Shown: positions 21,309 to 32,980 of the stretch, piece after piece
How positions within the stretch are numbered: the first letter of the stretch is position 1
Layout of the letters: each line of letters starts with the position of its first letter
Assembly: GCF_005497185.1 (NCBI RefSeq)
Contig: NZ_RJTN01000031.1
Span: 1-37,500 of the forward strand
Reading direction: 5' to 3'
Length of the DNA: 37,500 nucleotides
Source of the DNA: Pectobacterium polonicum
GTDB lineage: Bacteria; Pseudomonadota; Gammaproteobacteria; Enterobacterales; Enterobacteriaceae
Translations under genes and position numbers: made by a program
The notes under the pieces: model-generated
What the model was told of the DNA's origin: nothing
The model's input: the letters and a program-made list of their open reading frames with translations, nothing else
Databases searched by the model: none

Positions 21309-22745
21309 ATGACGCGTTATCAACACCTGGCTGGGCTGTTAGAGCAGCGGATTGAACAAGGGTTGTATCAAAGCGGGGAGCGCCTGCCTTCTGTGCGGGC
21401 ACTCAGTACAGAGCATGGTGTGAGCATCAGTACCGTACAGCAAGCCTATCATCTGCTGGAAACCCGGCAGTTGATTATGCCGCAGCCGCGTTCGGGATAC
21501 TTTGTTACGCCGCGTAAGGCAACGCCGCCTGTACCCGCGCTGACGCGTCCTGCCCAACGCCCGGTCGAAATCACGCAGTGGGAATCGGTGCTGGAGCTGG
21601 TGAACGTGCGTCTGGAAACTAACGTGCTGAAGTTTGGTAGCGGAATGCCGGATGTGAGCCAGCCGACCATCAAACCACTGTGGAAAGAGATGAGTCGCCT
21701 CTGCCAATATCAGGACGCCCGTATTCTGCAATATGACAGCGTATATGGCGTGCCTGCGTTGCGTGAACAGATTGCCCGTCTTACCGTCGACTGTGGCTGC
21801 CAACTGACGCAAGATGATATTGTGATCACCACCGGGTGTCAGGAAGCCTTGTTTGTGGCCGTCCGCGCCGTTTGTCAGCCCGGTGACATCGTGGCCGTTG
21901 AGTCACCGGCTTTTCCGGGCACGATGCAGATCCTTCGTGGGCTAGATATCAAAGCGATCGAGATCCCAACCGACTCCGTGACGGGGATCAGTCTTGAAGC
22001 GTTGCGACTGGCGCTGGATCAATGGCCGGTCAAAGCTGTACTTTTGGTGCCAAGCTGTAACAACCCGCTTGGCTTCATCATGCCTGATGCCCGTAAGAAG
22101 TCTCTGGTTACGCTGGCGCAGCATTTTGATATCGCGATTATTGAAGATGATGCCTATGGCGAGTTGGCCTATGAATATCCGCGTCCCCGCGCCATAAAGT
22201 CGTTTGATGAAGATGGACGCGTATTGTTGTGCAGCTCGTTTTCCAAGAACTTGGCTCCCGGTTTGCGCGTTGGCTGGATTGCTCCGGGGCGCTATCTGGA
22301 GCGAGTGATTCATACAAAATACATCAGTACAGGATCGACAGTGGTGCAGCCTCAGCTAGCCGTGGCGGAATTTATTCGTAACGGACACTATCAACCTCAT
22401 CTACGCCGCATGCGCGCCCAATACAAGGCTAATCTGGACACGTTTACCTGCTGGGTGCGTGAGTATTTTCCGTCCAATATTTGTGTGAGCCGTCCCCAAG
22501 GGGGCTTTCTGATGTGGATTGAGCTGCCCGAATATTTTGATTCACTCAAGCTCAGTCGTGAGGTCAGAAAAGCGGGCATACAGATAGCCGCGGGTTCGCT
22601 CTTCTCCGCCTCAGGGAAATATCGCAATTGTATTCGACTCAATTATGCCAATCGCTTTACGGAAGAAATGAGGGAAGGGCTGCGCATTGTGGGCAATGAA
22701 GTCGCGAAGATGATGCACACTTTTCCTGACCAGAGCGTACCCTGA
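21309..22745 (+). CDS. yjiR: MocR-family PLP-dependent transcriptional regulator, YjiR-like
   Basis: This is a GntR-type winged helix fused to a fold-type I aminotransferase domain. The DNA-binding domain spans about 1-65 (GERLPSVRALSTEHGVSIST with GYFV). The aminotransferase-like domain has the PLP-aspartate region EDDAYGEL (280-287), the Asn pair in SCNNPLGF (249-256) and the Schiff-base lysine in SSFSKNLAPGLRVGW (Lys313). The C-terminal RLNYANRF carries the usual carboxylate-binding Arg. The ATG at 21309 lies 10 bases after GGAG and matches the E. coli YjiR N-terminus MTRYQHLA; an ATG at 21300 is too close to the GGAG. The product has 478 residues, against about 470 in E. coli. The effector and target genes are unknown; divergent yjiS is the obvious candidate target. 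Confidence 0.88.
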   Translation: MTRYQHLAGLLEQRIEQGLYQSGERLPSVRALSTEHGVSISTVQQAYHLLETRQLIMPQPRSGYFVTPRKATPPVPALTRPAQRPVEITQWESVLELVNVRLETNVLKFGSGMPDVSQPTIKPLWKEMSRLCQYQDARILQYDSVYGVPALREQIARLTVDCGCQLTQDDIVITTGCQEALFVAVRAVCQPGDIVAVESPAFPGTMQILRGLDIKAIEIPTDSVTGISLEALRLALDQWPVKAVLLVPSCNNPLGFIMPDARKKSLVTLAQHFDIAIIEDDAYGELAYEYPRPRAIKSFDEDGRVLLCSSFSKNLAPGLRVGWIAPGRYLERVIHTKYISTGSTVVQPQLAVAEFIRNGHYQPHLRRMRAQYKANLDTFTCWVREYFPSNICVSRPQGGFLMWIELPEYFDSLKLSREVRKAGIQIAAGSLFSASGKYRNCIRLNYANRFTEEMREGLRIVGNEVAKMMHTFPDQSVP

Positions 22746-22761
22746 TAATTGTTAAGGAAGG

Positions 22762-22794
22762 GCCGATACGGGTAAGGATAAGCCCCGTATCGGC
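22762..22794. terminator. Hairpin after yjiR, related to the one after shiA
   Basis: An 11-bp stem, GCCGATACGGG (22762-22772) / CCCGTATCGGC (22784-22794), has an 11-base loop. It starts 16 bases after the yjiR stop. It lacks a good T run on the plus strand, so it may be a weak terminator or an mRNA-end stabiliser. Its arms match those of the 20889-20917 hairpin at 9 of 10 positions. Confidence 0.5.
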
Positions 22795-22921
22795 GGGTTG
22801 ATGTGCAGAGCCGATAAGTAGCAAACGGCTCCGGCCAGCAAGCTCCATAATCATGCTCAGGCTTGCCAACGACGCTACTGTATTCTTTACCGAAATCAGT
22901 GACGATAGGGCGAATTTCATG

Positions 22922-22991
22922 TTGCGAAGCGCGATCCTGAGAATGTCACCTTCCGTGTAATTCTCATTCCGGTCTGCGAACCGCTTCGCAA
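22922..22991. repeat. Nested palindrome downstream of thiH
   Basis: Outer arms TTGCGAAGCG (22922-22931) and CGCTTCGCAA (22982-22991) are perfect 10-bp inverted repeats. They enclose a second perfect pair, TGAGAAT (22938-22944) / ATTCTCA (22960-22966). The 70-base unit lies 24 bases beyond the thiH stop and so could form the 3' end of the thi operon RNA, but it has no T tract and does not look like a standard terminator. The rest of the 22795-23014 gap shows no convincing gene. Confidence 0.6.
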
Positions 22992-23014
22992 ATCATACAT
23001 ATCGCCACGGTTGG

Positions 23015-24136
23015 CTACCGACCCAAATAACCGTCCCAGTCTTTCCATACGGGCTGGAGACCTGCCCGTATGATGGCTTGCGCTACATCTTCAGGGCGTC
23101 GTGAATCATGCGGTGAAAACTGTTCCAGTTCAGGATGGTCGTCGGCGTAGCCACCCGGCTGGGTTTTGGAAAAGGCGCTGACGTTGTTAATCGCGATAGG
23201 AATGGCATGATCGCGAAAGAAAGGCGATTCACGCGTGGAAAGTGACAGCTCAATATCCGGCGACAGCAACCGGAATGCACAAATGACCTGCATGAGCTGC
23301 GCTTCATCCATGAGCGATGCCGGTTCAATGCCGCCTGTACAGGGGCGCAACCGAGGGAACGAGATAGAATATCGGCTCTGCCAGTGGTTCTGCTGTAAGT
23401 GCAACAGATGTTCCGCCACCATATAGCAGTCGGTGCGCCAGCTATTGGACAGGCCGATTAACGCGCCTAACCCGATCTTGTCGATCCCCGCCCGCCCAAG
23501 CCGATCCGGCGTGGCGAGTCGCCAATGGAAATCCTGTTTTTGTCCTTTTAGATGGTGCAACTGGTAGGTCGCTGGATGATAGGTTTCCTGATAGACCATC
23601 ACACCATCCAACCCCAGCGTTTTCAACTCGGCATATTCGTCCTGCGACAGCGGCTGAACTTCAATCATCAGCGAACTGAAGAGCGGTCGGATCAGCGGAA
23701 AGACGCGACGAAAATAATCCATGCCTACTTTACGCTGGTGCTCGCCGGTCACGAGCAGCAGGTGTTCAAACCCCAGTTCCTTGATGGCGGCGCATTCACG
23801 TAGGATCTCTGCCTCATCCAGCGTTTTTCGCTTGATGTGATTGCTCATTGAAAAGCCGCAGTAGGTGCAGTCGTTAGAACACAGGTTGGACAGATACAGC
23901 GGCACATAAAAGCTCACCGTATTGCCGAAACGCTGGCGGGTGAGCTGCTGTGCCCGCTGGGCTAGCGGTTCCAGATAGGTGCTGGCGGCAGGTGAAATGA
24001 GCGCCATAAAATCGTCACGCGTCAGGTGTGGTGCAGCAAGCGCTCGTTCAACATCGCGTGCGGTTTTACCGTTGATGCGTAGCGTCAGGTCATCCCAGTC
24101 GAGCTGTTCCCAGACGGTTTGGAAATCGACGTTCAT
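23015..24136 (-). CDS. thiH: 2-iminoacetate synthase (thiazole synthesis)
   Basis: ThiH is a radical-SAM enzyme that cleaves tyrosine to dehydroglycine (2-iminoacetate) and p-cresol, supplying the glycine imine for the thiazole ring. The 373-residue product compares with 377 in E. coli. The radical-SAM cluster CX3CX2C is CSNDCTYC (Cys86, Cys90, Cys93). [17 protein letters not shown] near the C-terminus is typical of the family. It is the last gene of the operon and overlaps thiG by 4 bases. Use of ThiH rather than the oxidase ThiO means thiazole formation can run without oxygen. Confidence 0.97.
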   Translation of the reverse strand: MNVDFQTVWEQLDWDDLTLRINGKTARDVERALAAPHLTRDDFMALISPAASTYLEPLAQRAQQLTRQRFGNTVSFYVPLYLSNLCSNDCTYCGFSMSNHIKRKTLDEAEILRECAAIKELGFEHLLLVTGEHQRKVGMDYFRRVFPLIRPLFSSLMIEVQPLSQDEYAELKTLGLDGVMVYQETYHPATYQLHHLKGQKQDFHWRLATPDRLGRAGIDKIGLGALIGLSNSWRTDCYMVAEHLLHLQQNHWQSRYSISFPRLRPCTGGIEPASLMDEAQLMQVICAFRLLSPDIELSLSTRESPFFRDHAIPIAINNVSAFSKTQPGGYADDHPELEQFSPHDSRRPEDVAQAIIRAGLQPVWKDWDGYLGR

Positions 24137-24918
24137 CGCTCCGCCCCTTCCGTTTGCTGGTGCAGAAAACCGGTGAGCGGGCTGGTGGCGCTGGCGACAA
24201 ACTGCTTACTTCCCAGACCGGCCTGACGGGCAAGCCCACCTGCATCGACTGCCAGCCTGAATGCGTGCGCCATCGCCACAGGATCGCGGGCAACGGCGAT
24301 GGCTGTGTTGACCAGTACAGCGTCGGCTCCCATTTCCAGTGCCTCGGCCGCATGACTGGGCGCGCCAATGCCCGCATCGACAATCACCGGAACGCGTGCC
24401 TGTTCGATGATGATGCGGAGAAAATCACGCGTTTGCAGTCCTTGATTGGAACCGATAGGTGCGCCCAGCGGCATCACTGCCGCGCAGCCGACTTCTTCCA
24501 ACCGTTTGCACAACACAGGGTCGGCACCGCAGTAAGGCAGCACCGTGAATCCCTCTTTTACCAGCTGTTCGGCGGCCTTCAGCGTTTCGATCGGATCGGG
24601 CAGCAGGTATTTCACATCGGGGTGAATTTCCAGCTTCAGCCAGCGAGTGCCTAGCGCTTCTCGCGCCAGTCGGGCCGCAAAAATGGCTTCGTCTGCGGTT
24701 TTGGCTCCTGAGGTATTCGGCAGCAGCTTAATACCGAGCTGGCGTAGCGGGGCGAGAATGGCGTCGTTGCCGCCGTTCAGGTCAACGCGTTTCATCGCCA
24801 TGGTGACTAACTGAGAACCAGAAGCCTCAAGTGCTGCCAGCATCAGTTCTGGCGTGGCGAATTTCCCGGTGCCGGTCAGCAGTCGTGAAGTTAATGTCGT
24901 ATCGGCAATGTGCAGCAT
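24133..24918 (-). CDS. thiG: Thiazole synthase
   Basis: ThiG is a TIM-barrel enzyme that condenses 1-deoxy-xylulose 5-phosphate, the glycine imine from ThiH and sulfur from ThiS-thiocarboxylate into thiazole phosphate. The product has 261 residues, against 256 in E. coli. The Schiff-base lysine is Lys95 in [10 protein letters not shown]. Other family segments are [52 protein letters not shown] and LVNTAIA. It starts one base after the thiS stop and overlaps thiH by 4, so the genes are tightly coupled. Confidence 0.97.
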   Translation of the reverse strand: MLHIADTTLTSRLLTGTGKFATPELMLAALEASGSQLVTMAMKRVDLNGGNDAILAPLRQLGIKLLPNTSGAKTADEAIFAARLAREALGTRWLKLEIHPDVKYLLPDPIETLKAAEQLVKEGFTVLPYCGADPVLCKRLEEVGCAAVMPLGAPIGSNQGLQTRDFLRIIIEQARVPVIVDAGIGAPSHAAEALEMGADAVLVNTAIAVARDPVAMAHAFRLAVDAGGLARQAGLGSKQFVASATSPLTGFLHQQTEGAER

Positions 24919-24919
24919 G

Positions 24920-25120
24920 TCATCCTCCCGCTATTGCCTGAAAAAGCAAAATATCATCACCGTCTTGCACCTGATGCTGTGACCAGGTAGCGTGTGGGAT
25001 AATGGTTTGGTTGATGGCCAGCGCGGTGCCAGGCTGTAGCCGATTTATCTGGCTCAGCAGCGCTTCAACCGTGGTGGCCTCTGGGCATTCAAGGGGTTCA
25101 TCATTCAGCGTGATTTTCAT
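24920..25120 (-). CDS. thiS: Sulfur carrier protein ThiS
   Basis: ThiS is a ubiquitin-fold carrier; its C-terminal Gly-Gly is adenylated by ThiF and converted to a thiocarboxylate that donates sulfur to ThiG. It has 66 residues and ends in FQAIAGG, same length as E. coli. The ATG was chosen because a GGAGG stands just upstream and the N-terminus ([12 protein letters not shown]) fits; a GTG four codons upstream lies within that site. Its start overlaps the 3' end of thiF by 20 bases, and thiG follows after one base. Confidence 0.95.
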   Translation of the reverse strand: MKITLNDEPLECPEATTVEALLSQINRLQPGTALAINQTIIPHATWSQHQVQDGDDILLFQAIAGG

Positions 25121-25895
25121 GCTTCCCTCCACATACCGGGCAATGGGGGGCGCGCGTCAACTGGAGCGTGTTCCAACTCTGCTGCTTGCCATTGAACATC
25201 CTCAGCTTGCCGTCTAGCGCGGACGGTATACCGGCCAGCAGTTTGATCGCTTCCAGCGCCTGAAGCGTGCCAATCACGCCGACCACCGGACCCAGCACGC
25301 CGGCGGTACGGCAGTTTCGCTGTGGTTCGGTCGTATCAGGGTACAGGCAGGCGTAGCAGCCTGAGTGATAAGGTGGTGCGAAGACCGCGAGCTGGCCGCT
25401 GAAACCGACGGCGCTGCCGCTGATGAGCGGCTTGCCTGCGCTAAAACAGGCGGCGTTAACCGCGTGGCGAGTGGTCATGTTGTCGCTGCAATCCAGCACC
25501 AGATCGACGCGGCTGACGGCGCTGTATAACGCGTCACCGCTGAGCCTTTCGGTAATCGCAATCGCTTCTGAGTGCGGATTTAATGCCTGTAGCTGACGCT
25601 GCGCCAACACGGCTTTGGGTTTGTCGGTGTCGCTGGTGCGATACAGAATCTGGCGTTGCAGGTTGCTGATGTGCAGTGAGTCATCGTCGGCAAGCAGTAG
25701 CGTGCCGACCCCAGCGGCGGCCAGATAGAGCGAGGCGGGCGCCCCTAGCCCACCCAACCCCACCAGCAGAACGCGGGCGGCTTTGAGCTTCTCCTGACCT
25801 TCCGGGCCAATATCTTCCAGCATCAGTTGGCGGCTGTAGCGCATGAATTCGCTATCGCTCAGTCCGGCAGGCGCTGGATGGTGAGTCGTTACCAT
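25101..25895 (-). CDS. thiF: ThiS adenylyltransferase
   Basis: ThiF is an E1-like enzyme that adenylates the ThiS C-terminus. With the ATG start the product has 264 residues (E. coli 251), with a short extra N-terminus before SEFMRYSRQ. It shows the nucleotide-binding GLGGLG (46-51), DDDSLHISNLQRQ, the zinc cysteines GCYAC (Cys180, Cys183) and CPVC (Cys252, Cys255), and RNCRTAGV with Cys195, equivalent to E. coli Cys184 used in the ThiF-ThiS linkage. A TTG at 25916 extends the frame by seven codons into thiE, but is a poorer start. The gene begins one base after the thiE stop. Confidence 0.95.
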   Translation of the reverse strand: MVTTHHPAPAGLSDSEFMRYSRQLMLEDIGPEGQEKLKAARVLLVGLGGLGAPASLYLAAAGVGTLLLADDDSLHISNLQRQILYRTSDTDKPKAVLAQRQLQALNPHSEAIAITERLSGDALYSAVSRVDLVLDCSDNMTTRHAVNAACFSAGKPLISGSAVGFSGQLAVFAPPYHSGCYACLYPDTTEPQRNCRTAGVLGPVVGVIGTLQALEAIKLLAGIPSALDGKLRMFNGKQQSWNTLQLTRAPHCPVCGGKHENHAE

Positions 25896-25896
25896 G

Positions 25897-28586
<2,690 letters not shown>

Positions 28587-28639
28587 TCAGAGCAGGTATG
28601 TGGGAATACACAGCCTTGGGCTCAATGAGGTGCATTACT

Positions 28640-28757
28640 CTTGTTCCCTTCGCAGGTATTAACCCGATCAGGTTCCGCGGATCCCGAATTAACGGTCTCA
28701 GCCTGTGCGCTCGTAAGTTTCGTAAAACGAAATACGAGCACGCTAGGCACTCCGACA
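28640..28757 (-). promoter_or_regulatory. TPP riboswitch (THI element) of the thiC operon
   Basis: Read on the minus strand, the RNA begins GTCGGAGTGCC and continues with CAGGCTGAGACC (the conserved CUGAGA of the pyrimidine-binding helix). It ends with GGAACCTGATCGGGTTAATACC and GCGAAGGGAACAAG (the pyrophosphate-binding helices). All conserved blocks of the TPP aptamer are present in order. The variable P3 arm is extended, with the stem GCTCGTA-TTTCGT / ACGAAACTTACGAGC. When TPP binds, thiC expression should fall. About 125 leader bases remain before the ATG, in which the expression platform must lie; I could not define it. Confidence 0.96.
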
Positions 28758-28797
28758 AGATTTGCCCGTCTGTTAAACGGGTCAATAAAACCCCTAC

Positions 28798-28826
28798 ACT
28801 GTATGACGGCAAAACGCGGATGTCAA
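28798..28826 (-). promoter_or_regulatory. thiC operon promoter
   Basis: On the minus strand a consensus -35 TTGACA (28821-28826) and a -10 TACAGT (28798-28803) are separated by 17 bases. Transcription would begin near 28791, about 35 bases before the riboswitch. Confidence 0.75.
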
Positions 28827-28873
28827 AGCGTGCCGCTGTTGCCTGTACAGCGTGTGATGATGTTCTTAAATAA

Positions 28874-28885
28874 CGTCAAATGACG
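28874..28885 (-). terminator. Weak terminator candidate after rsd
   Basis: On the minus strand, CGTCA-TT-TGACG, followed by TTATTT, begins two bases after the rsd stop. The stem has only five pairs, so the call is tentative; nothing better is seen before the thiC promoter. Confidence 0.35.
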
Positions 28886-28886
28886 G

Positions 28887-29348
28887 CTAGTTGTCGTAAA
28901 CCTGCCTGATCATGTTGTCTTCTAACGTAAAACGCTCTTCTAATGCTTCGCCGACGCTGGAAAGTGCCCGCTGGAATTCAATGCAGTTATCATGGTCGAT
29001 GGCGGCTGCCAGATGGCTATCGTAAAACGTCATGATTTGCTGCGTATTGTTTTGCAGGGCGAGGTCGAGCTGGGTGGAAAGCGCTAATACTTGTTCGCTG
29101 TGGGTCGCTGCTTCATGCAGCATTTTTTCGTATAAATGAAAGTGGCCAGTAGAAAGATAGTCCACCAGATTCTGGCAAAAATTATCCAATGCTTCTTCAT
29201 CCAAAAGAGAAAGCGCTTCCTTGTTCGGCTTGATGCCAACCAGATGATAGTAAGCCACCAGAAGCTGCTTACGCGCTTGTAGCCATTGGTCGATTAACGC
29301 ATTATTGCCACCAACGTATTCAGTCAGACTTTGTAGCTGGTTTAGCAT
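28887..29348 (-). CDS. rsd: Anti-sigma-70 regulator Rsd
   Basis: Rsd binds sigma-70 and keeps it from core RNA polymerase as cells enter stationary phase, favouring alternative sigma factors. The helical 153-residue product compares with 158 in E. coli. It begins MLNQLQSLTEYVGGNNALID; the family segments RKQLLVAYYHLVG and LEERFTLEDNMIRQVYDN are present. It is transcribed divergently from nudC across a 108-base gap, as in E. coli. The gene stands among core transcription genes but is separate from rpoBC. Confidence 0.95.
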   Translation of the reverse strand: MLNQLQSLTEYVGGNNALIDQWLQARKQLLVAYYHLVGIKPNKEALSLLDEEALDNFCQNLVDYLSTGHFHLYEKMLHEAATHSEQVLALSTQLDLALQNNTQQIMTFYDSHLAAAIDHDNCIEFQRALSSVGEALEERFTLEDNMIRQVYDN

Positions 29349-29456
29349 TGTTGACTCCGTGAACGGTAAGAAATAACTGAAATCCCAGTTATAAAACTTA
29401 TGTAATCACTCTGAATGTAAAATGCCAGTGAAGTGGCAGTGGAGCAATAAAAAGAT

Positions 29457-30239
29457 ATGGAACAGACGCTAAAAGGTGATGAAACCGGCTGGTGGATAGT
29501 GAGCGATGCGATACAAATCTGGCTACCCCAAGGAGAATTACCGTGCGGAACGGCGACGGAGTGGTCGTTACAGGGGAAAGTGGCTCGTCAAATCGGTGAA
29601 TGGCAAGGGCAGCCAGCTTGGCTGGTTTGCCAAGGGCGGGACACGGGCATGGCATCCGTTCGCCAACTGCTCGATCAAGACGTGGGCTTATTCCAACTGG
29701 CGGGGCGAGGCGTTCAGCTTGCTGAATTCTATCGCTCCCATCGCTTTTGTGGTTACTGCGGCCATGAAATGGTGCGGAGCAAAACGGAGCTGGCGTGCTT
29801 ATGTCACCACTGCAAGGAACGTTATTATCCGCAGATCGCGCCCTGCATCATCGTCGCGATTCGGCGTGGCAAGGAGATTTTGCTGGCGCAGCACAACCGA
29901 CATCGCGGAAACATGTACACCGTGCTGGCTGGATTTGTGGAAGTGGGCGAAACGCTGGAACAGACGGTCGTGCGTGAGGTAATGGAAGAGAGCCAAATTC
30001 AGATAAAAAATCTGCGTTATGTGAGTTCGCAGCCTTGGCCATTCCCTCATTCGCTGATGATGGCGTTTACAGCGGATTATGCGGGGGGAGACATCAAGCA
30101 CGATCCGAAAGAGTTGCGTGATGCGGGCTGGTTCCGCTACGACCAACTTCCGCAGTTGCCTCCGCTGGGCACCGTAGCACGTCGACTTATCGAAGATACG
30201 GTGGTGTTGTGCCGTGCTTATCACGAGAACGAAGGCTGA
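29457..30239 (+). CDS. nudC: NAD(H) pyrophosphatase / RNA deNADding enzyme
   Basis: NudC hydrolyses NADH and removes NAD caps from the 5' end of RNAs. The product has 260 residues, against 257 in E. coli. Zinc cysteines are CGYC (Cys98, Cys101) and CHHC (Cys116, Cys119). The Nudix box runs from Gly159 to Ile181 with Glu165, Arg173, Glu174, Glu177 and Glu178 all present. However, the last glycine of the box, normally in EESG, is Gln180 here (EESQI). The NudC-specific motif SQPWPFPHS (191-199) follows. GGAG lies 12 bases before the ATG. hemE follows after 99 bases. Confidence 0.95.
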   Translation: MEQTLKGDETGWWIVSDAIQIWLPQGELPCGTATEWSLQGKVARQIGEWQGQPAWLVCQGRDTGMASVRQLLDQDVGLFQLAGRGVQLAEFYRSHRFCGYCGHEMVRSKTELACLCHHCKERYYPQIAPCIIVAIRRGKEILLAQHNRHRGNMYTVLAGFVEVGETLEQTVVREVMEESQIQIKNLRYVSSQPWPFPHSLMMAFTADYAGGDIKHDPKELRDAGWFRYDQLPQLPPLGTVARRLIEDTVVLCRAYHENEG

Positions 30240-30338
30240 CGTGGTACTATTTGCGTCATAAAGCGTTTGCCTTATAACGCATCCGTTTCATCACATCTAT
30301 CCGGTGTAGAACCGCCGTGAGGTTGAAAGGAAAAGAAC

Positions 30339-31403
30339 ATGACTGATCTGAAAAACGATCGCTATTTGCGGGCGTTATTGCGCCAACCCGTTGATGTCAC
30401 CCCGGTGTGGATGATGCGTCAGGCGGGGCGTTATCTGCCGGAATATAAGGCAACGCGCGCGCAGGCGGGTGATTTTATGTCGCTGTGTAAAAACGCAGAG
30501 CTGGCTTGTGAAGTCACGTTACAACCTTTACGGCGCTATGCGTTAGACGCTGCGATCCTGTTCTCTGACATTCTCACGATCCCTGATGCCATGGGTTTAG
30601 GGCTCTACTTTGAAGCGGGGGAAGGCCCGCGCTTTCACTCCCCGATCACGTCGCATGCCGATGTGGTTAAACTACCTGTTCCCGATCCAGAACAGGAACT
30701 CGGGTATGTGATGAACGCGGTGCGAACGATCCGTAAAAACCTTGCCGGCGAAGTGCCGCTTATCGGTTTCTCAGGCAGCCCGTGGACGCTGGCGACCTAT
30801 ATGGTGGAAGGCGGTAGCAGCAAGGCGTTTACTGTCATCAAGAAAATGATGTTCGCTGAACCTAAAACGCTACACCTGCTGCTGGATAAGCTAGCTGACA
30901 GCGTCATTCTTTATCTCAACGCACAGATTCGCGCGGGTGCGCAGGCGGTGATGGTATTTGATACCTGGGGCGGCGCGCTGAGCGGACGCGACTACAAAGA
31001 ATTCTCCCTGCGTTACATGCACAAGATTGTTGATGGTTTACTGCGCGAGAATGAAGGCCGCCGTGTGCCCGTGACGCTCTTCACTAAGGGCGGAGGGCAG
31101 TGGCTGGAGGCGATGGCTGAAACAGGTTGCGATGCGCTGGGGCTGGACTGGACGAGTGATATTGCCGATGCACGCCGTCGCGTAGGCGATAAAGTCGCGC
31201 TACAGGGAAATATGGATCCCTCAATGTTGTATGCCGATCCGGCACGGATCGAGCAGGAAGTCGCATCGATCCTGGCTGGATTTGGAGAAGGCAACGGCCA
31301 TGTTTTCAATCTGGGTCACGGCATTCATCAGGATGTGCCGCCGGAACATGCGGGCGTTTTTGTTGAGGCCGTGCATCGGTTGTCCCGCGCTTATCACGCA
31401 TGA
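30339..31403 (+). CDS. hemE: Uroporphyrinogen decarboxylase
   Basis: HemE removes the four acetate carboxyls of uroporphyrinogen III to make coproporphyrinogen III in heme synthesis. The 354 residues equal E. coli. The N-terminal signature [15 protein letters not shown] (with Arg27 and Arg31) and the active-site aspartate in [12 protein letters not shown] (Asp77) are intact. [20 protein letters not shown] and [15 protein letters not shown] are further family landmarks. The ATG follows GAAAGGAAAAG. nfi follows after 15 bases, so the two probably share a transcript. Confidence 0.98.
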   Translation: MTDLKNDRYLRALLRQPVDVTPVWMMRQAGRYLPEYKATRAQAGDFMSLCKNAELACEVTLQPLRRYALDAAILFSDILTIPDAMGLGLYFEAGEGPRFHSPITSHADVVKLPVPDPEQELGYVMNAVRTIRKNLAGEVPLIGFSGSPWTLATYMVEGGSSKAFTVIKKMMFAEPKTLHLLLDKLADSVILYLNAQIRAGAQAVMVFDTWGGALSGRDYKEFSLRYMHKIVDGLLRENEGRRVPVTLFTKGGGQWLEAMAETGCDALGLDWTSDIADARRRVGDKVALQGNMDPSMLYADPARIEQEVASILAGFGEGNGHVFNLGHGIHQDVPPEHAGVFVEAVHRLSRAYHA

Positions 31404-31418
31404 TTCACAGGAGGTGAT

Positions 31419-32108
31419 GTGATTGATACACAACAGCTGCGGGCTGAGCAGTTGGCCCGCGCTTCTGATGTGATTCGCCACGACGATTTACCTTTTGAGC
31501 AGCCCGCGTTTATCGCGGGTGCAGATGTTGGCTTTGAGCAAGAAGGCTCGGTAACTCGCGCCGCAATTGCGGTAATGCGCTATCCTTCGTTGGAACTGAT
31601 AGAATACAAGATTGCGCGTATCAGCACGACGATGCCCTATATCCCCGGTTTTCTTTCGTTTCGTGAATGCCCTGGGCTACTCGCCGCGTGGGCGCTGCTT
31701 GAACAGAAACCAGATCTGCTGTTTGTCGATGGGCATGGGATTTCCCACCCGCGCCGTCTCGGCGTTGCCAGCCATTTTGGCCTGCTCGTTGATGTTCCGA
31801 CGATTGGCGTAGCGAAAAGTCGGCTTTGTGGTCGATTTGAGCCGCTGGCGGAGGGCGTCGGTAGCCAGCAGCCCTTGCTGGATAAGGGCGAGCAAATTGG
31901 TTGGGTATGGCGCAGCAAAGCGCGCTGTAATCCGCTGTTTGTGGCGACGGGGCATCGAGTCAGTCAAGATAGTGCATTGCACTGGGTACAATGTTGTATG
32001 CGCGGCTACCGTTTACCGGAACCGACCCGTTGGGCTGATGCTGTCGCATCGAATCGTCCCGCATTTGTGCGTTGGCAGCGGCTACAAGCGGCTAGCGTAT
32101 TGTCGTAA
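31419..32108 (+). CDS. nfi: Endonuclease V (deoxyinosine 3'-endonuclease)
   Basis: Nfi cuts the second phosphodiester bond 3' of deoxyinosine and other deaminated bases to start their repair. The product has 229 residues, against 223-225 in E. coli. Metal-site residues are Asp36 in GADVGFE, Glu83 in SFREC and Asp104 in [12 protein letters not shown]; the wedge motif [11 protein letters not shown] is intact. The only in-frame start near the family N-terminus is a GTG at 31419, only 4 bases after a full AGGAGGT ribosome-binding site, which is short spacing. The C-terminus is a few residues longer than in E. coli. Confidence 0.95.
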   Translation: MIDTQQLRAEQLARASDVIRHDDLPFEQPAFIAGADVGFEQEGSVTRAAIAVMRYPSLELIEYKIARISTTMPYIPGFLSFRECPGLLAAWALLEQKPDLLFVDGHGISHPRRLGVASHFGLLVDVPTIGVAKSRLCGRFEPLAEGVGSQQPLLDKGEQIGWVWRSKARCNPLFVATGHRVSQDSALHWVQCCMRGYRLPEPTRWADAVASNRPAFVRWQRLQAASVLS

Positions 32109-32185
32109 AACTTTAGGAATTCAGGCATAGGGCGTCACTGTGATTTCAGGTACACTGCCGTCCGTCGCCGTTAATGAGCATAAAA

Positions 32186-32776
32186 ATGTTACGTAACCCC
32201 ATTCATTTACGTCTGGAAAAGCTGGCGAGCTGGCAACATGTCACTTTTATGGCATGTCTTTGTGAACGTATGTATCCAAATTACCACGAGTTTTGTCGTC
32301 AAACAGCATTCGGAGACGCGATGGTTTACCGCCGCATTCTCGATCTGGTATGGGAAACATTGGTTGTTAAAGATGCGAAGGTTAATTTCGATAACCAGTT
32401 GGAAAAGCTGGAAGAAGCGGTTCCCGCCGCGGAGGATTACGATCTTTACGGCGTTTATCCGGCTATTGATGCCTGCATCGCACTGGGCGAATTGATTCAT
32501 TCGCGTTTAAGCGGTGAAACGCTGGAACATGCGATAGCCATCAGTGAAGCGTCTATCCGTACGGTTGCTATGTTGGAAATGACGCAGGCTGGCAAAGAAA
32601 TGACCGACGATGAGCTAAAGGTTTTGCCTGCGATTGAAGAAGAATGGGACATCCAATGGGAGATTTTTCGCCTGTTGGCGGCCTGTGAAGAACGCGACAT
32701 TGAGCTGATCAAAGGGCTCCGTTCCGATCTGCGCGAGGCCGGAAGTAGTAACATCGGGATAAATTTGCATCAATAA
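32186..32776 (+). CDS. yjaG: DUF416 protein YjaG
   Basis: This is a conserved enterobacterial protein of unknown function. The 196 residues from this start equal E. coli YjaG; an ATG four codons upstream (32174) is possible but lacks support from the family N-terminus. It is soluble and mostly helical, with no signal peptide. Landmarks are WQHVTFMACLCERMYPNY (16-33), RRILDLVWETL, VYPAIDAC and EWDIQWEIFRLL. It lies between nfi and hupA, as in E. coli, which gives no direct functional hint. The start sits 77 bases after nfi. Confidence 0.92.
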   Translation: MLRNPIHLRLEKLASWQHVTFMACLCERMYPNYHEFCRQTAFGDAMVYRRILDLVWETLVVKDAKVNFDNQLEKLEEAVPAAEDYDLYGVYPAIDACIALGELIHSRLSGETLEHAIAISEASIRTVAMLEMTQAGKEMTDDELKVLPAIEEEWDIQWEIFRLLAACEERDIELIKGLRSDLREAGSSNIGINLHQ

Positions 32777-32980
32777 CGCGATAAAACGTGATTTAAGGCC
32801 TGAAATGGCCTGTCTTAAGGCTTCACATTCGCACCCTGTCTGGTCTACATTTGGGGGGCGTAAAAAAAGTGGCTGTCGGTGCGTGTATGCAGGAGAGTGC
32901 TATTACACCCTAAAACGGGAAAGGGCATATCCGTCGCACTCGATGCTTAGCAAGCGATAAACACACTGTAAGGATAACTT

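Noticed and set aside
22657..22920. 87-codon minus-strand frame overlapping the end of yjiR
   Set aside because: About a third is antisense to yjiR and the rest crosses the 22762-22794 hairpin. The N-terminal part is hydrophobic, but no family is recognised and no good ribosome-binding site was seen.
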